This document shows positions 1 to 14,200 of a DNA stretch of 64,000 nucleotides, in pieces. The position numbers and the translations under genes were made by a program. Positions within the stretch are counted from its first letter, which is position 1. Each line of letters starts with the position of its first letter. Origin of the DNA: Chrysomallon squamiferum. Its lineage: Eukaryota; Mollusca; Gastropoda; Neomphalida; Peltospiridae. The notes beneath the pieces are model-generated. The model made no database searches and was not told where the DNA came from. It saw only the letters and a list, made by a program, of their open reading frames with translations. The stretch covers positions 9,702,788-9,766,787 of the forward strand of contig CM022673.1 in assembly GCA_012295275.1 (NCBI GenBank). The letters run 5' to 3'.

Positions 1-153
1 TAACTATCCATACTGCTACTTCTGTAATTATTTCCATCAATAATAACTAGTAGTACTAGAGCAGTGCATCATTTCTGGAACAATTTTTCTTTTTTTTAAA
101 CAACAAGAAATTAAATAAAGAATATTATATCTGTAGTAGTAATAATAATAATA

Positions 154-204
<51 letters not shown>

Positions 205-336
205 GCAAGACGAAGAAGAACGAAACATTCATGATTTTGTTATGCTTTTTCTTGTTTCTGTTGTTGCTATTGCTATGCTTGCTAATACTGTTAGTGCTGT
301 TGTTGTAGTTGTTATTATTATTGTATTATGTTTCAG

Positions 337-438
337 ATGCAGATCAGGGAACAACATGTCGTCCTCGACGACGTCGCAGTACCACACAAAGCCCATAGAT
401 CACTTGAACACACTCATCTTGACGACTGTACTTTTTAG
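337..438 (+). CDS. Probable 3'-terminal exon of an upstream gene (partial)
   Basis: A pyrimidine-rich tract ending in TTTCAG (331-336) gives a plausible splice acceptor. The exon then runs to a stop, and an AATAAA signal follows at 465-470, which is the layout of a last exon. All three forward frames stay open for some distance: one stops at 436-438 (used here), one at about 448 and one at about 397. The reading frame therefore cannot be fixed without the upstream exons, which lie outside the window. The short peptide is not recognised in any frame. The block is less AT-rich than its surroundings. It could also be chance. Confidence 0.3.
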   Translation: MQIREQHVVLDDVAVPHKAHRSLEHTHLDDCTF

Positions 439-464
439 TGAGCATTGAAATGTAATCTTATCTG

Positions 465-470
465 AATAAA
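465..470 (+). terminator. Poly(A) signal AATAAA
   Basis: AATAAA lies 27 to 70 bases after the possible stop codons of the putative terminal exon at 337-438. This is the normal position for a cleavage and polyadenylation signal, although AATAAA is common by chance in AT-rich DNA. Confidence 0.35.
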
Positions 471-3191
471 AAGTATATTTAAAACAAACATCACAATTGT
501 TTGTTTTTAATATTTCACTGTCGTGTCTGCTTCAGAAACATTATTTTAATATATATAGTGCAACAGTGAATAAATATATAGAAATAATTACATTGTATAA
601 ATAACTCGATTAATCGTAGAAGAAACTCGATTTCACAAATAGTACCACCACCACTATTGCCACTACAGCCTGTAGCAAAACATAGCATAGGCTACTACTG
701 GCTAGTTACAAAAGTAAACACCGCCCTCAACCCATGCCCCCCGTCAACCCACGCCCACTATTAACATAACTGTACATAGAACATAAACACACCTTAATGT
801 TCGAAGAATAAATCAGATGTATTGTCGAAACAAAAGGAATCGTGCGAACAGTATTAAAAACCAGCACAAATGCCATTAAACTATAATGTAACTGCATGTA
901 TGCCCCGAAAACGTGGGTCAAAGTTTAGGCCAGTAGACAAGTGAGATTCAGGCCACGGATAACTTTTTATATGAGCAAAGTCTTTTATAATGGAAGTAGT
1001 GTCAACCGTTCTCAGCGTATTTAAACGTTTTTCTCCCATCGTCGTTCTTTGTGCATTGGTTATGCTCAACAACAACATTGTTCTACACAAAACAAATACC
1101 AAAGGCTACAGTCAAAATTGCGAAGCCCCGCATTTTGATGAAAAAAAAAAAAAAAAAAAAAAAAAGTCACCCTCGGGGTTTCTGAAAGCGCGGGGCCTGT
1201 AAGAATTTACAACATCTGCTGCGTCGTTAATCCTTCGCTGCTGCTACTTCTGCATTACAGTTTGCACTGACATATCTGTTTGTCTCGCAATTCATTAAAA
1301 AAAATTAAATCTGACGTAAACAATTTTGAGGCAGATTCGTCCTTCCACTTCTGCCAAGTCTTGCAATCTTGAGCCACCCAGTTATTCTAATGAGATAATT
1401 TCTACTGCATTAACTTGTAATTATTTGAGGACTCAATTTATGTTCCCGGTTTAGGCAAGCCAGTAACTTGCAAGTCTTGTTTATAATATTAACTTTGACA
1501 TTATCTTTACTGTTAACTCTTCTTTCCTGATGAAATATCAGTGAATGATAAAGGTGATTTATTGGCAAAGTGTTTGGAACGTTCATATTTTATTACCAGC
1601 CAGTGCACGGCAAAGATTTTTTAATTTTAATTTTAATTTTTTTTTCCTCCTAGTGCTGTTGCGTTAATATGAATGTTATTTTAGTTCTTTCTTATGATAT
1701 ATTAAGAACATATTTATCAGGCAGCGAAGTTAATTCTTTGTTTCGTTATTTTGTCAAAATGATGAAGTCCCTTCCTGTATCTCTCTATTTCTCTCTTTCT
1801 TAAGGTTTTTAACATTTGTGGACATTTTAAGTCTTTTGTTTTATTAAGCTTTTTTTGTCTTATCTTTCTTTTTGTTTGTCTGTCCTTGAGTCTCGAAAAA
1901 ACGAAAAGGAAGAAAAAAAAGAAAAAAAAAAAGAAAGACGAAAACTAATATTCCAAATATCTGGAATTTAATTTTTTTTTTTCCTTTTGTTTTTGTGCCC
2001 TGACATTAACTGTATCCAGTAAATGTGTTAAAGTACCAGTTAAATGTTTCCATATTGAATAACTAGAGCACTTTTTCCCCCCTCTTCTTATCGTCTGCTT
2101 CGGTTCTTTCTGATTCATCATTCATGCTCGTGTGAAGTCCCGCCAGATTGTTTCCCGCGCATGCCAACATTAATCACGGGTTTTTAAGATTGTTTTTTTC
2201 TCATACGCAGAAACATCTCACCTAAATAGAAATGTAATGAAGAAATGTTTCGTTTTTATAATAATAATAATAATAATAGTAATAATAATAATTATAATTA
2301 TAATACAGATGGATTTATGACTGAATTGAGGTTGACAGGCAGACAACAAACAGATATACAGACAGACCTAACAGAGAGAAAGAGAGATAAAAATGAAAAT
2401 AACATATAAATGTAATAAATCTACTACAAATTTGTCTATTCATAATAAACAACTGTCCGTCATTTCATCACACTTTTGTTGTTATTATGGGTCCTACTAC
2501 CACCATCACCATTACAACAACCACTACTGCAACATTACTTACCTCATCTTCTACATTGCTATTACTGAGCTACAACTCGTTTTAAAGGGAATATTTTTCT
2601 TCTTTGTTTTTATTTTATTTTATTTTATTTATTTATTAATTTTTTTTTAATTTTTTATTTCTTTTTATATTTTATTATTATTTTTTTTGTGATACATTAT
2701 CTAAATTTGATAGATCTATTGAAATCAAACATTTTGTTCGTGTGATTCTTACAGTCGAATAATCACAGAATATAAATAAATAAATAAATAAATATATGTA
2801 TATAATAATAAATTTAAAAAAATAAATCAAACTCATATGTCTTATCCTAGAGAAACGATGCGGAACAAGCGAAACAAAAACGTAATTTATTTATTTACTT
2901 CGGTGGTCTCTGATACAACCACATACCACAAACATCAAGTTCTCGGCAGTTCCAGTTTAAGTAAGTCTCATTCACAGAAATCGTCCTCTGTTTAGCGTGC
3001 GGACGAATATGTGCCGGCTTCCTGCCTGCCTTATCTTTGGACGACGTCTGCTGTCTAAACATTTTCATCTTTGTCCGAAACTCCTAATGAGGTGGAACTT
3101 CGGAAATGTCCGTATCTCTTGTGCACATGTTTGTAAATATATTGCAGTGACCTAACTTGGACCGCACCCTGGAAACACGCGGTGCATCCCT

Positions 3192-3199
3192 TTTGGCGC
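3192..3199 (+). promoter_or_regulatory. E2F-like site in a CpG-rich promoter
   Basis: TTTGGCGC fits the E2F consensus TTTSSCGC exactly and is followed directly by a run of alternating CG. It lies 105 bases upstream of the start codon at 3304. A single motif match without expression data is weak evidence, but the local GC content stands out sharply from the AT-rich surroundings. Confidence 0.35.
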
Positions 3200-3303
3200 G
3201 CGCGCGTTCTCTCCGTCTCGCTTAGCGTTTGCAGCGGTATTAAAGCTGTCGTCTGCAGACTGGATTTTACTTACTGAAACTAATTTCAAAATAAATACTA
3301 AAT

Positions 3304-4179
3304 ATGACGGCGTTTGGATACGTAACACTGCTGATTATTAGCTGTATTTTATGCGTTACAGGTAAGTTATGTTAAAGCATTTAAACTGTGAAATTAAAGA
3401 AAGAAATAAAATCATGATTAAATAAGTATGTTAGTAGCTAGACGTCGCATTTTTAGTCAGTGAATACGTTTGTTTGTTTAAGATGGCAGCAAAATTAATA
3501 ACTGCATAATAAAGCATGCAAAACATTTTTAACCATTTCTTTACAAACAACATTAAACCGTGGATAATGGTGTAGTTATAATGTTATCTGTTTCAAGTTT
3601 AAATATACGGTCATGAATTTACACTTGAGGGATTACACTTTTACACTCGCTTATTCTTCTTGTTATTATTTTTATTAAACGACTGACCGAAAGACCGACC
3701 GACCTCACTCACTAAACAAACAAAACCCTAAATAAAATAAATAAATAAATAAATAAATAAATAAAATTTCAGGACTTCCGACAAACCAATTACCTATCAC
3801 GTCAAAAGGAAGATCTGTTGTTAAAGTGCTAGAAAAAACGAATGACCTGTCTTCGTCTGCGTCGTCAAAAGAAAAACTGAATATCACAGAGGATGTAATT
3901 GAGAGGATGTTACCGTACGAAGCAGAGGAGGCCATTGTTACTAAAGAACGGATGGACGTGTCGAAATGGGGCAGACATTTGCCGAAGATTAAAGCACATG
4001 TGGAAACTGCCAGACACAGAAAGGACTCGAAGCACACCAAGAAGAACAAACGAAAAGGGAAAGGAAGAAGAACGAGTAGCTCTTCGACGAAGGGTAAAAA
4101 CAGGAACGGCAGACGCAGTCACAGAAACGCTGATCTGAGAAAGAAGAAGAAAAGATTCCACAAGAATAACCGGAATTAA
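3304..4179 (+). CDS. Small secreted, highly basic protein (novel)
   Basis: Two exons: 3304-3361 and 3773-4179, joined in phase 1 by a GTAAGT donor and a TTTCAG acceptor, giving 154 aa. Residues 1-19 form a clear signal peptide (MTAFGYVTLLIISCILCVT) and the single intron falls right at its end, a layout common in animal secreted peptide genes. The mature part has an acidic and neutral N-terminal half. The C-terminal 60 residues are almost entirely Lys, Arg, Ser, Asn and His (KKNKRKGKGRR near residue 105, RKKKKRF near the end). I see no Cys after the signal peptide, so no disulfide-fold growth factor. Several dibasic sites would suit furin or prohormone convertase cleavage. I do not recognise a family. 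It could be a heparin- or matrix-binding secreted factor or a peptide precursor, which is inference only. AATAAA at 4754-4759 may end the transcript. Confidence 0.75.
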
Positions 4180-4303
4180 ACTGATATCACACTGGTGTTT
4201 AATGAGCTGTGCTGTTATCAGACAGGCAGAGAAGGAAAGCGGAAAATTCGCCTCCATTACTTCCACTTGATGTTTTTCCAAAGTTAGTGGATTACTGGAT
4301 TAA

Positions 4304-4342
<39 letters not shown>

Positions 4343-5531
4343 AAGTAAAGAAAAGAAAGAATTTCTACTTGGCTAAAGTCTGTGATAAACTGATAAATTT
4401 AGGATGTGATTTTTGCATCTATGAAGTATTAACAACCGATCAGGTGTCGTTCTTCATGCTTGTAGTTTTCTCTGTGTCCGTATGTCTGTGCTGAAAGATG
4501 TATGCTTTAGTCTAACATTTGAGAAGAAACTAGTCATAGATTGACAAATTATTAATGTTTTCAGAGGAGACATTTATATTATGGAGTCCGTTATAACGAA
4601 TCTGTGAACATCGTGCTTATCATAGAGAAAGGATTAATCGTTCAGGACATCTAGTGTGTTATAAGTTAAATACTTTTTCAAAATATCAATATAAATATGG
4701 TCTCACTATCAGATATGTTATTTCGCTCATGCTGATTGTTTTACAATAATAATAATAAAACGGATTTTTTCTTCTCGTTTTCTTTTTAACACTAAATAAA
4801 TACAATATACACAACTGAACGAATGAACAGCATGTAATGATGAAAACATAAATGATTTTTTGGTTTCATTATTTACTGTATCACTCAACCCTACGAGTAT
4901 AGTCTGTTTCCTGTTCAGCTGTTCTTCAAAAGACTAGGTTATCAAATATCGTGATATGTGTGTATTTGTTTTTCTTCTAATCGAATATCAGAGAGCATGT
5001 TGATCTGTAATGCGCATCTCGAAAGTTATGAACAACACATAGTAATACAGCCAGTCCTTTTGTGCAAACCGCTGCATAGGCTATTTCTACGGAACAGAAA
5101 GAAAAGAAAATGTTGTAAGCATTTCCCCGCAATCAATATTCGTGAGACCCTGGCTGGAATGGGAAAACTGATTGGAGTAGAATAGATTACGCAATTAATA
5201 ACGTTTCTGGCTAGAAGCGCACTACCACTGAGAAAGAAAAGGAAAAAAAAGAGACAAAAACGTCTAAAACAATATCAGTAAATTCGAAAAACAACGAAAA
5301 AGAAAGAAAGAAAGAAAAGAAAGAAAGAGAAAGGAATAAAATGAAATGAAATAAATTAAAATTAAAAATATAAATAAATAAATAAAATTATAACAAAACG
5401 TTAAAAAAATCAAACAAAATATATTTAACGAAACCATTTCGTTAAAGAATAAATTACAGAAGCAAAGCATAAGAATTTTTTTTTTTTTTTTATCATGTTT
5501 AAAGCAGTTATTTAAAGATAACTGTAGGAAG

Positions 5532-5563
<32 letters not shown>

Positions 5564-6878
5564 GCGAAGATTAAGAAAAAAAAAAATAATGTGTAATATA
5601 TAAAGAAAGTGGCATAAATGCAGTTTTGCGATAAGGACTTTTGAAAAAAACTGTAAACATGCCAAGTATAAAACAAGACTAGTTTAAGGATAAATATATC
5701 ACACACTCAGACCTCGTATTCCTTCAGTCACCCAGTTTCGTGGTTATTTTGCTCTACCGTCAACAGACACAACCAAAATAAACTTGGCAAAATCTTCTAT
5801 TAAAAGATACTTCGTTAAAAAAAAAAAAAAAAAAAAAAAAAACTAACAGATGCATTTTCTTCTGTTTCTTTCCTTTTAATCTTGATGTGTATTTATTTAA
5901 GTTTTTCCTCTTTTTTTTTTTTTTTTTTTTTTTAAAATCACATGTAAAATACAGTTATTACGGCCACCTTTGACCTACTATCAAAATAATTAAATAAATA
6001 AATAATAATAATAATAAGTAAATAATAATATTAAATTAAAAATTCATTTATAAAAATATATATATATATTTTTTTTTAAATCATAAAACGATTTATAATA
6101 GTAATAATAACAAACAAATGAATAAATAAACAAAATAAATAAATAAATAAATAAATAAATACAATCACGTCTGCTTGCCTTTCATTAATTAATTCACAAG
6201 TTATTTCAAACAAAACCGTTATTGCATTCGTTTGTCATTTCTTACAATATGGCAACCAACAACCGTTGCATTTCCCGCATACTTTCGCCGAGCTGTGTGA
6301 ATTCGACACAACATTAAGTGAGCGTGCATTCCATGCATGCTTACAACGGAGAACCCAGACATATTCTTTTGGGTCTTTAAATCAGTTCTGCATCCTAGGG
6401 GAGAAGGAATAGGTTTTTTTTTTTTTTCGGTGTTCATTCTAATCCACTAGTTAAAAATATATAGTTAAGCAACACGATACTAATGTCACAACAATCTCGC
6501 ACAACAGTTTGATTTATTCAACAAAACCAGCCCACTGAGACCCAATCCATCACAAATATGCGCAGATCCGCCCCTGCATGCCTTCGCATAATATCCTCCG
6601 TCTTGCAACATAACATTTTCTAACTCATCTGACGGCGGTAAAATATTCCCTTCTGATGATACCGATGCAACATTTTTATTATTCTTAAATACCACATGAT
6701 TCACCGTGAAGAGAATAAACAACGACATAACGCGTCCGATAAACAATGGCAGACGAGTAGTTCGCGCCAAATTAAACAACTTTCTGGTTTTTTTCTTTTC
6801 TTTTTAAATACGTCTTCTGCGAATGAGATATGCACAGGAAATGAGGGTTTTATATAAATTGGGATAAAGTATGTTTGC

Positions 6879-6926
<48 letters not shown>

Positions 6927-7669
6927 CAAGCATTTTATTTGATGTATGTTTTAGATTGTTTATTGTTTTTAGTGTATGATCTAAATGGAATTAATACGCA
7001 AACACAGAAGATAAATTTAAAGTTTGAGTTAACGAGAGATAACGAGTAGTATGACTGCAATAGACATGCATGTGTGTATGTGTGTGCGTGAGCACTGAGA
7101 AACAAACTGTTTATATATTCCTTCCATCAGCATGGCATCTTCTTTATGCTTAACTTCGTAACTTTTTTCTTCTTTTTTTATCTGTCTATCAATGTATCAC
7201 TTATCTTCTGATTGTTAATCTCATCTTATTTATAGCCTGTATGTACAAATAATTTTATTTATGTTTTATGTCGTTTATTGTTAAATTTGAATAACTTGTT
7301 GAAGTTAGAAGCATCGGCCAAAGTAATAAAATAAAATAAAAAGATGGAAAGATAATTTTTTTCGTTTTTTGGTTAATGTTTTCAAACTATTTTGTTTTTT
7401 TGTTTTTTGTTTTCGTGATAGAAAACATAAACGACGTGGAGAAGACTCAGTCTTTATGGAGTTTTGTACTTTGTTTACTCGTTCTACGAACAGTGTAAAC
7501 ATGACGTGTGTGTGTGTGATAGACAGTGAAAAATAAAGAGACAATAAACGTATAACTTAAACATTATAGGAAAGAAAACAAAAAATAAATTTCGTTTCTG
7601 ATGTTTTTTTTTTTTTTTTTTTTTTGTAAATCGGTTCTTACAGTACAGTTTTCCACTGTTTAAAACGAA

Positions 7670-7723
<54 letters not shown>

Positions 7724-8106
7724 TATATAGCAACAATAGAAAAAAGAGCCACAATACAATAAAATAACAAAACAAAACAAAAAAAAAATTAAAAAATACT
7801 AATAAAAACAATAACCAAGAAAAGAAAAAGATAGGCTACCCATAATTTTGATTTATGTTTTATTTGGCTCATAACACTATACATTTTATTTTTTTATTTT
7901 ATTTCTTATTATATATTTTTAAACTGATTATTATTATTATTATTATTATTATTCATTAATTTTACACGCAATAAATATACATTTATTTTCTTTACTGGGG
8001 CAAAGTGCCCTTTTTATAAAGTGTTTCCAGATGGCGCCACGAACTTTGACAAGGATAATCATTCAGGATAAAGGGTAGACAATTCAAAAAGCTCTTTTAC
8101 ACTGGT
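4180..8106. other. 3' flank and intergenic, repeats
   Basis: No gene supported. The stretch holds A36 at 4305-4340, long A and T runs near 5480, 5540, 5820 and 5915, (AAAT)n at about 6120-6160, (TG)n at 6883-6922 and (TAA)n at 7671-7719. A 97-codon minus-strand ORF at 6486-6779 lacks recognisable similarity and is not called. A GC-richer 14-base word at 6564-6577 recurs at 63478-63491. Confidence 0.5.
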
Positions 8107-8190
8107 CCAATCACAACTTAACGTTTGTAAAATATTAACCAATAGAAATCATCAACACGAAAATAGATTGCGGAAGGCAGGAAATTCGAA
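8107..8190 (+). promoter_or_regulatory. CCAAT-CCAAT-CHR promoter of the kinesin-14 gene
   Basis: Two CCAAT boxes in the same orientation start at 8107 and 8139, 32 bases apart. A TTCGAA element (8185-8190) lies 46 bases after the second box and 31 bases before the start codon. In animals, paired NF-Y boxes about three helical turns apart plus a downstream CHR (TTYGAA) mark G2/M genes controlled by the MuvB/DREAM complexes. KIFC1 is a mitotic motor, so the match of promoter to gene is sensible. The motifs are seen directly and the regulation is inferred. Confidence 0.55.
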
Positions 8191-8220
8191 AAAGGATCGT
8201 ACAATATTATCGAAATTACA

Positions 8221-11200
8221 ATGTCTGATGCTGATATTCAGGTATTTAAATAATTATAAATGTCAGAGTATAACATAAAGTAGAATAATACTGAATCGAA
8301 ATTATGCTTGTCAATGTCATTTCATTTTTTTAAATATTATTTGCACAATGAAAGCACACAATATCATGAATACGAAATGATCATCATATAAATTAAAAAG
8401 AAAATATTTTAAATATAAAATCATGATAACCTTAGTCGATCTAAAATTATGATAGTCTTGCGTTATATTTGTAAATTGCGTTTGCTTGATTCTGTTAACT
8501 ATTTTGTGATAACTAATAAACTACAGACTTATTTTAAACATCAAACTGATTTGCTCTAAATTCTAATTTGAATAAATCATAAATGATTAAATCTCAATAA
8601 GTGATGCTGATTTACGAATGACATTCATGATTCATCATTCAGTATTCATTCATAATTTCAACATAAGTCTACCGTTTCATCAATGAATAAGTCTTGTGTC
8701 ATCCAGATAAAGTTCATATTTCTGTTATAGACTAATAGAGCAGTAATTTATACCTTAGGTTTAAATTGTTTAACTTTAAAGCTAATCAAATTACAAAATC
8801 AGATGTTTAATGCTATGATTATGAACATTACAATAAACTGAAATTAATGTGAATGTCAGAATTAAATGATAACTAAATGTAATACAAATATGACAGACTA
8901 CATTTATGTTAATCAGTGTAGGATATATTTTGACACTGTATTAGTCAATTTAGTGTATACCTTATTTTTCATATCAGTCTATCTTACTATTTTTGATTTA
9001 ACTCAATGACTCCAGGAGAACACAAAATCAAATATTTGCTCACAGACAATGTTAGAATGTCTAACATGTATTACACATAGATTTTATAATTTATTGATCC
9101 CCAAATTTTGAAAATGGCATATCTGACAGTAATAGACTAATACGGTTTAATAATGTTACATAGAAAAAAGTCCAACTAAATATTGTATTTGAAATGATAA
9201 AAATATATCAAATGCTTCAACACTTTAATAATGACACAAAGTTTAATGTGTAACACAATGATTTTATTTTCAGCGGAAACCGTTATCTGTAAAGAATACT
9301 AGTCGCTTACCATTACCCGGAAGTAGGCTGAAAGCACCAACAAATTTCAAAAGAGCACGTAGTCCTGATGTTGAACATGATGAGGTTAGTTTAAGATTTT
9401 ATCACATCAGTATTACCACTGCATCTTATAGAGATATATATATATAAGAGACACTCTCTGATAATCTGTTTACAGGTATTTAAACATAAGCTAGTTTAAA
9501 GAGTATGTGCTAATTCAGATTTATTATTACTAAATATTATGGTATTCCCTAAAGCATCAAAATTGTAGTATCATTTTGTTTAGTGACCCCAGTGTCAAAT
9601 TCAAACACTGACACATCTGCTTTGTTTTCTTTAAATATATAAAAATTTATGTATGATGTAGTGAGCCAATATGTCTATACCATGTTTGTGCCAGTGTTCA
9701 TCAAATTCAAATACTGTAATATCTACTTCTGTTTCTGTAGAAATATATATATATATGTAATTTAGTAAAACACTTTTTTTTTGTGCTATGTTTGTGCTAC
9801 TTTCATCAGATTCAAATGCTGTGGTATTTGCTTTCCTTTCTGTAGAAATATACATATATATATTGATAAAGAATTCACTGTTACTGAACAATAAACTGTC
9901 TATGAAGTTAGGGCAATATATTTATTATTAAGTTTTATAATGAATGCATATCTTCCTCAGTTTAAAAAACTTAAGTTAACATGAAAATGTTATTAGAAAA
10001 AAATTAATTCACTTTATACAGTTATTATATCTTTTTTAACATGCTGTTTTGTTTCAGATTAAGCAGAGAAAGAGAAGCAGAACCGACAGCTTTGATGAAA
10101 GTCCTCCAAACTTGAAAAAAATGAAATCAACCTCGTGTCTTCCAGGTTCCAGAGCAACATCGACTCTGACAAAACAGCTGAGCAGGTCAAAATTTGCAGC
10201 TGTCACAGCTGCTACTCAAAGAGCTAAACCAACCTTCACTGCAAAACCAGCACCAAGATCAGGTAGTGAAAATATTACATGACCAGTTCTGTAAGCATTA
10301 TCTTCCTGTGTTTTTAAAAGATTGAATTACTAAGATCAAATTGCACATAAAATTTCTGTAAATTTACTGTTATTTTTAAATGGTTTTTTTTTTTTTTTTT
10401 TAAATAGTTTTCTGTTTGAATGTTAATTTAAAAATTTGAAAGTTCAATATCAAATGGTGTAAATTTGGATTCTTTGAATTTCACTGTCAAAATTTTCAAA
10501 CACATTCACTCACCAAATCAGCTTTTAAAAAAAAATTGTTTTCAGGATAAAATAAAAAAGAAATATAACTATAATAAATATGTATTTGTTTATAAAAAAG
10601 TTATATATATATCTTATATAATTTATGAAGGTAATTAAGAAATGTGTATTTCTTGCAGCAATTCCTGCTCAGACAAAATCCAAACCACTTGTTAACAATG
10701 GAATTAAGACAAAACCTGTTGTTTCTACCAGTCGAAAACCATTAACAGGTAAAAATACTTGACTATTTCACAGTATGTGGTGATTAAAAAATAAATTCAA
10801 ATATGTTTATTAAAACAATTAAAAGAAAAAGTTCTATAATTAGGCATATAGTGTATCATATATGTTCTATCAAATATATTTTGTCCAAACAGTGACAAAA
10901 AAAAAATCACGTATAAAAGTAATAAATATTAGTGGCCCTAAATGTAATAATTTAGTGATATTACTGTTTTTGTTTCAAGGTCCTGCTAGCAAGCCAAAAA
11001 TAAACACAGAGAATGACAAACCACAAGTGACTGCACCAGCAGGTAACTCAATTAGATCTAATTAGAAGTGTAATATTTTCCTTTCAAATATTAGTCTTAA
11101 TGAATTGTAGAAGTTAAAATATAAAACAAATACAGTTTGTCTTTAACTGTAAAAAAAATTATATATTGATATTAAAAGCAATCAAGACTGATAACAAAAA

Positions 11201-14200
11201 TGTTTCAAAATTGATGTTTATATATAAAAGAAAACAAAAACAGATTTCAAAGTGAATAGTTTTTAATGGTTAACACTACAACCTTGTTTTGATTACATGT
11301 TATATTTTCACTATCTTTTTAATAATTCAGTATTTTAGTTAAATTTTTATTTTTATTAATCAAAAAAACAGCTGGTGGTAAAAAACGTGCTGCTTGGGAT
11401 ATTAAAGGTCGACTGTTAGACAAGGAACAAGCTCTACGGTAAATCTTCAAATTTAAAACAAAAATTAATTTGCATAAACATGTGAATTCTTTAAAATATA
11501 TGTTTATTTGTGTGTAAATATATCTAAGCATTCACTGTTAATAATGTACTGCTAGTGGTACATATTTGTAAAGATACAATTATTTTATTAGTTATTAATT
11601 TTTGATGACCTGTGATTGTTACTATAAATTAGCTAGCTTGTTAAAGCTGACATTTACTCTTTATGATATCAGTTTGTCTTGAGAAATAATTCTAAAAAAT
11701 ACATCATCTTTATAAGACTTAGTTATATTGTTTTTTTGTCAATGACATAAAAATCATCACTATAATGTGTAAATGGAAAATCTATTCTATCATTTATGAT
11801 ATTTAATAATAAAATACTTCATGAATAGCATATTATAAGGAAACTTTCTAGAATGTTAGGAAACTTAATTTAGTTTGCGACTTTAAAAGATTATTTTGAG
11901 TTTGTTAATCCCAGTGTTTCATTGTTTATAAAAATCCCCTAATTATATAATACATCTTCTAAACAGCCCATGGATATCTGCATACTCTCTGCTATTAGGT
12001 TTTTGTGTAGTTAACACCACATTTTGACATTAATTAGCTAAACATTGAACAACAGTAAAAATATGAATTTATAAACATTATTATACACTATAGCTTAATA
12101 AATATTAGGGGTTATTCTGCTTTAAATGGGCATGTGAAAATAAATGTAATATAAATATTATATAAATCACTAGATAGAACACAAAATTATGTTTAAAAAC
12201 AAGTCTTTCAAGTCTGTCACACCTTCCAACCCCCACCCCAAGAACACCCATATATATTTTCTGTTTTGTAATATATGTTGAAATAAAATATCCACCTCTA
12301 TGTGTATCTTACATACAAATACTGATAACTTGTAATTTTTGTTAACTGATTCAGGGAATGTCAGGCTGAACTGAATGTGTTACGACAAGGCACGCAGCAG
12401 GAGATCAAAGATCTGCTCTACTCGAGGAGTTCCCTGCAGGAAGATCGAGACAGGCTTGATGATGAGGTGTCTTCTCTGAGACAGACACTTTCAGATCTCA
12501 GACACACTCACGAACAGATGTCAGCAGAATTCGAAACAAACAAGGTTCGTTATTCACAGCAGTTACACAGTCGCTAGTTTGGTGAAATTCAACATTAAGT
12601 ACATTTAATGTGTGTTTCATGTACGTGTGTATTTATGCAGATGAACAGGTGTGTGTTTACAGGACTCTCTGTCTGTCCACAGGACTCTCTGTCTGTCCAT
12701 CTGTCAGTTTTACTCTCGGTTTGTTTGTGTGTATTGAAATGTACTTTCTGTTGAAGCTTCACTGGGCTAGACTGTTTGAAAAATGCATTTAGTACACCCA
12801 TCAAAACAAATCCTTTTCACTTAAAAATGTAATTCATTTTAATTCACTTTTTTACTTGTGCATTTTGGTATATATTATCTTCAGGTACATTTTGCAGATG
12901 TTTTTATACATTTCTATAGTTTGATAAATTTCACTTATGTATAAATTAGAATTGCTAAAAAATAGTATAAATAAATTTGAGACATAATGATTTACAAATC
13001 TTGTGTTAGGTAGAGTGATTTTCTTTTTTTTGATGCCAGCTCCCCAAACAAAAAACATAAATTGTGCATGAAACAAAATTCTTTTAAGTAAGATTTTAAA
13101 ATAAACTTTAGTTTGTAATATTGAAGAATGAAAGAAAAAAAATGTTGTTCTGATTGTAGAGAAATTTGACTAAATCAAAAGAACTCTTAACAGCAAAGGA
13201 AACAGAGATAGGACAGTTAAACAAAAACATCAGGATTGTCGAAGAACAAATTAAAGCAAGTTTGGAACGGGAGAAAAAACTTGAAACTGATATCAGGAAT
13301 TCAGATGTTAAAATTCATCACCTTGAGGTAGAAACATGGTGTGATAGTTAGCAGCTGCTTTAAAATAGGGAATATTTACTGAAAAGAAATTTAACTCTGG
13401 TGAATCTAAATAATTAGATAATCACTTTTAAATGTAAATTTTGTTCTGAAATAAATTAAAATTTCCCTGCCATTTTGTGACATGGTAAAATGCAAATTAT
13501 GTAAACATACCAGCATGGCATTATTAAATATATATATTAAACAAAAATAGAAACCTGATTATTTAAAAAAATATATTAAAATAAAACTAATTGTGGGTTT
13601 ATCTAACATATATGTTTATCAAACATTTCTTGGTTCTTGTTTTTGGTTTTTTGTAACTTAAACTATTTATGCCTCAGATTGGGAGCAGTGGTAGTATATT
13701 ATAACCTGAGGCATTAGAATGTTTCAGGAATGTTTTTGTTAAGAAATTAATGTAACTCCCTCTCCAGTCATTCTCGGCAGTTGTAACTAACCTTCAAGGT
13801 ACACATAAATGGAAGAACAAAAAAATATGCTGGATATTCAGAAAACTACTATTTTAATTGTAGAAACAATTGGCTAGTGCTAATGAACTAATAGCAGAGA
13901 GGGATGTTGAGATTTCTCAGTTAAAAACAAATATCGAAGCAGTCGAGAGGGAGATTGAAGAATCTAAGAAAAGAGAGCAAAAACTGGATGAGGAAATCCA
14001 GCACTGTAACAAGAATATTGAGAGACTTGAGGTATGAAAATAAATGAATGCATTTAATGAAATAAATAAGTAAATAAATACATAGACAGATAGATACATA
14101 AAAAGATAGACAGACATAATTACTATTTATAAAATAAATAAGTAAATAAATAGATCCAACTGAAGTAAATAGTTCAAAATACATAACAGTTCATTTCCAG

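Larger units (their letters stand above)
449..3303. other. Intergenic, low-complexity
   Basis: No supportable gene was seen. The stretch holds an A25 run at 1141-1165, short (TAA)n at 2263-2305, and T- and A-rich tracts at 1900-1990 and 2590-2690. The last 150 bases (about 3180-3260) are CpG-rich and probably form the promoter of the gene starting at 3304. ORFs here are short and mostly cross homopolymers. Confidence 0.5.

Noticed and set aside
3705-4281. Long minus-strand ORFs opposite the secreted basic protein (3705-4049 and 3910-4281)
   Set aside because: They are shadows of the real plus-strand exon. The plus strand has a signal peptide, matching splice sites and a natural stop, and the minus frames have none.
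6486-6779. 97-codon minus-strand ORF
   Set aside because: No recognised domain, no supporting splice or promoter context, and it overlaps a probable interspersed repeat end. Left uncalled, although a small gene cannot be excluded.
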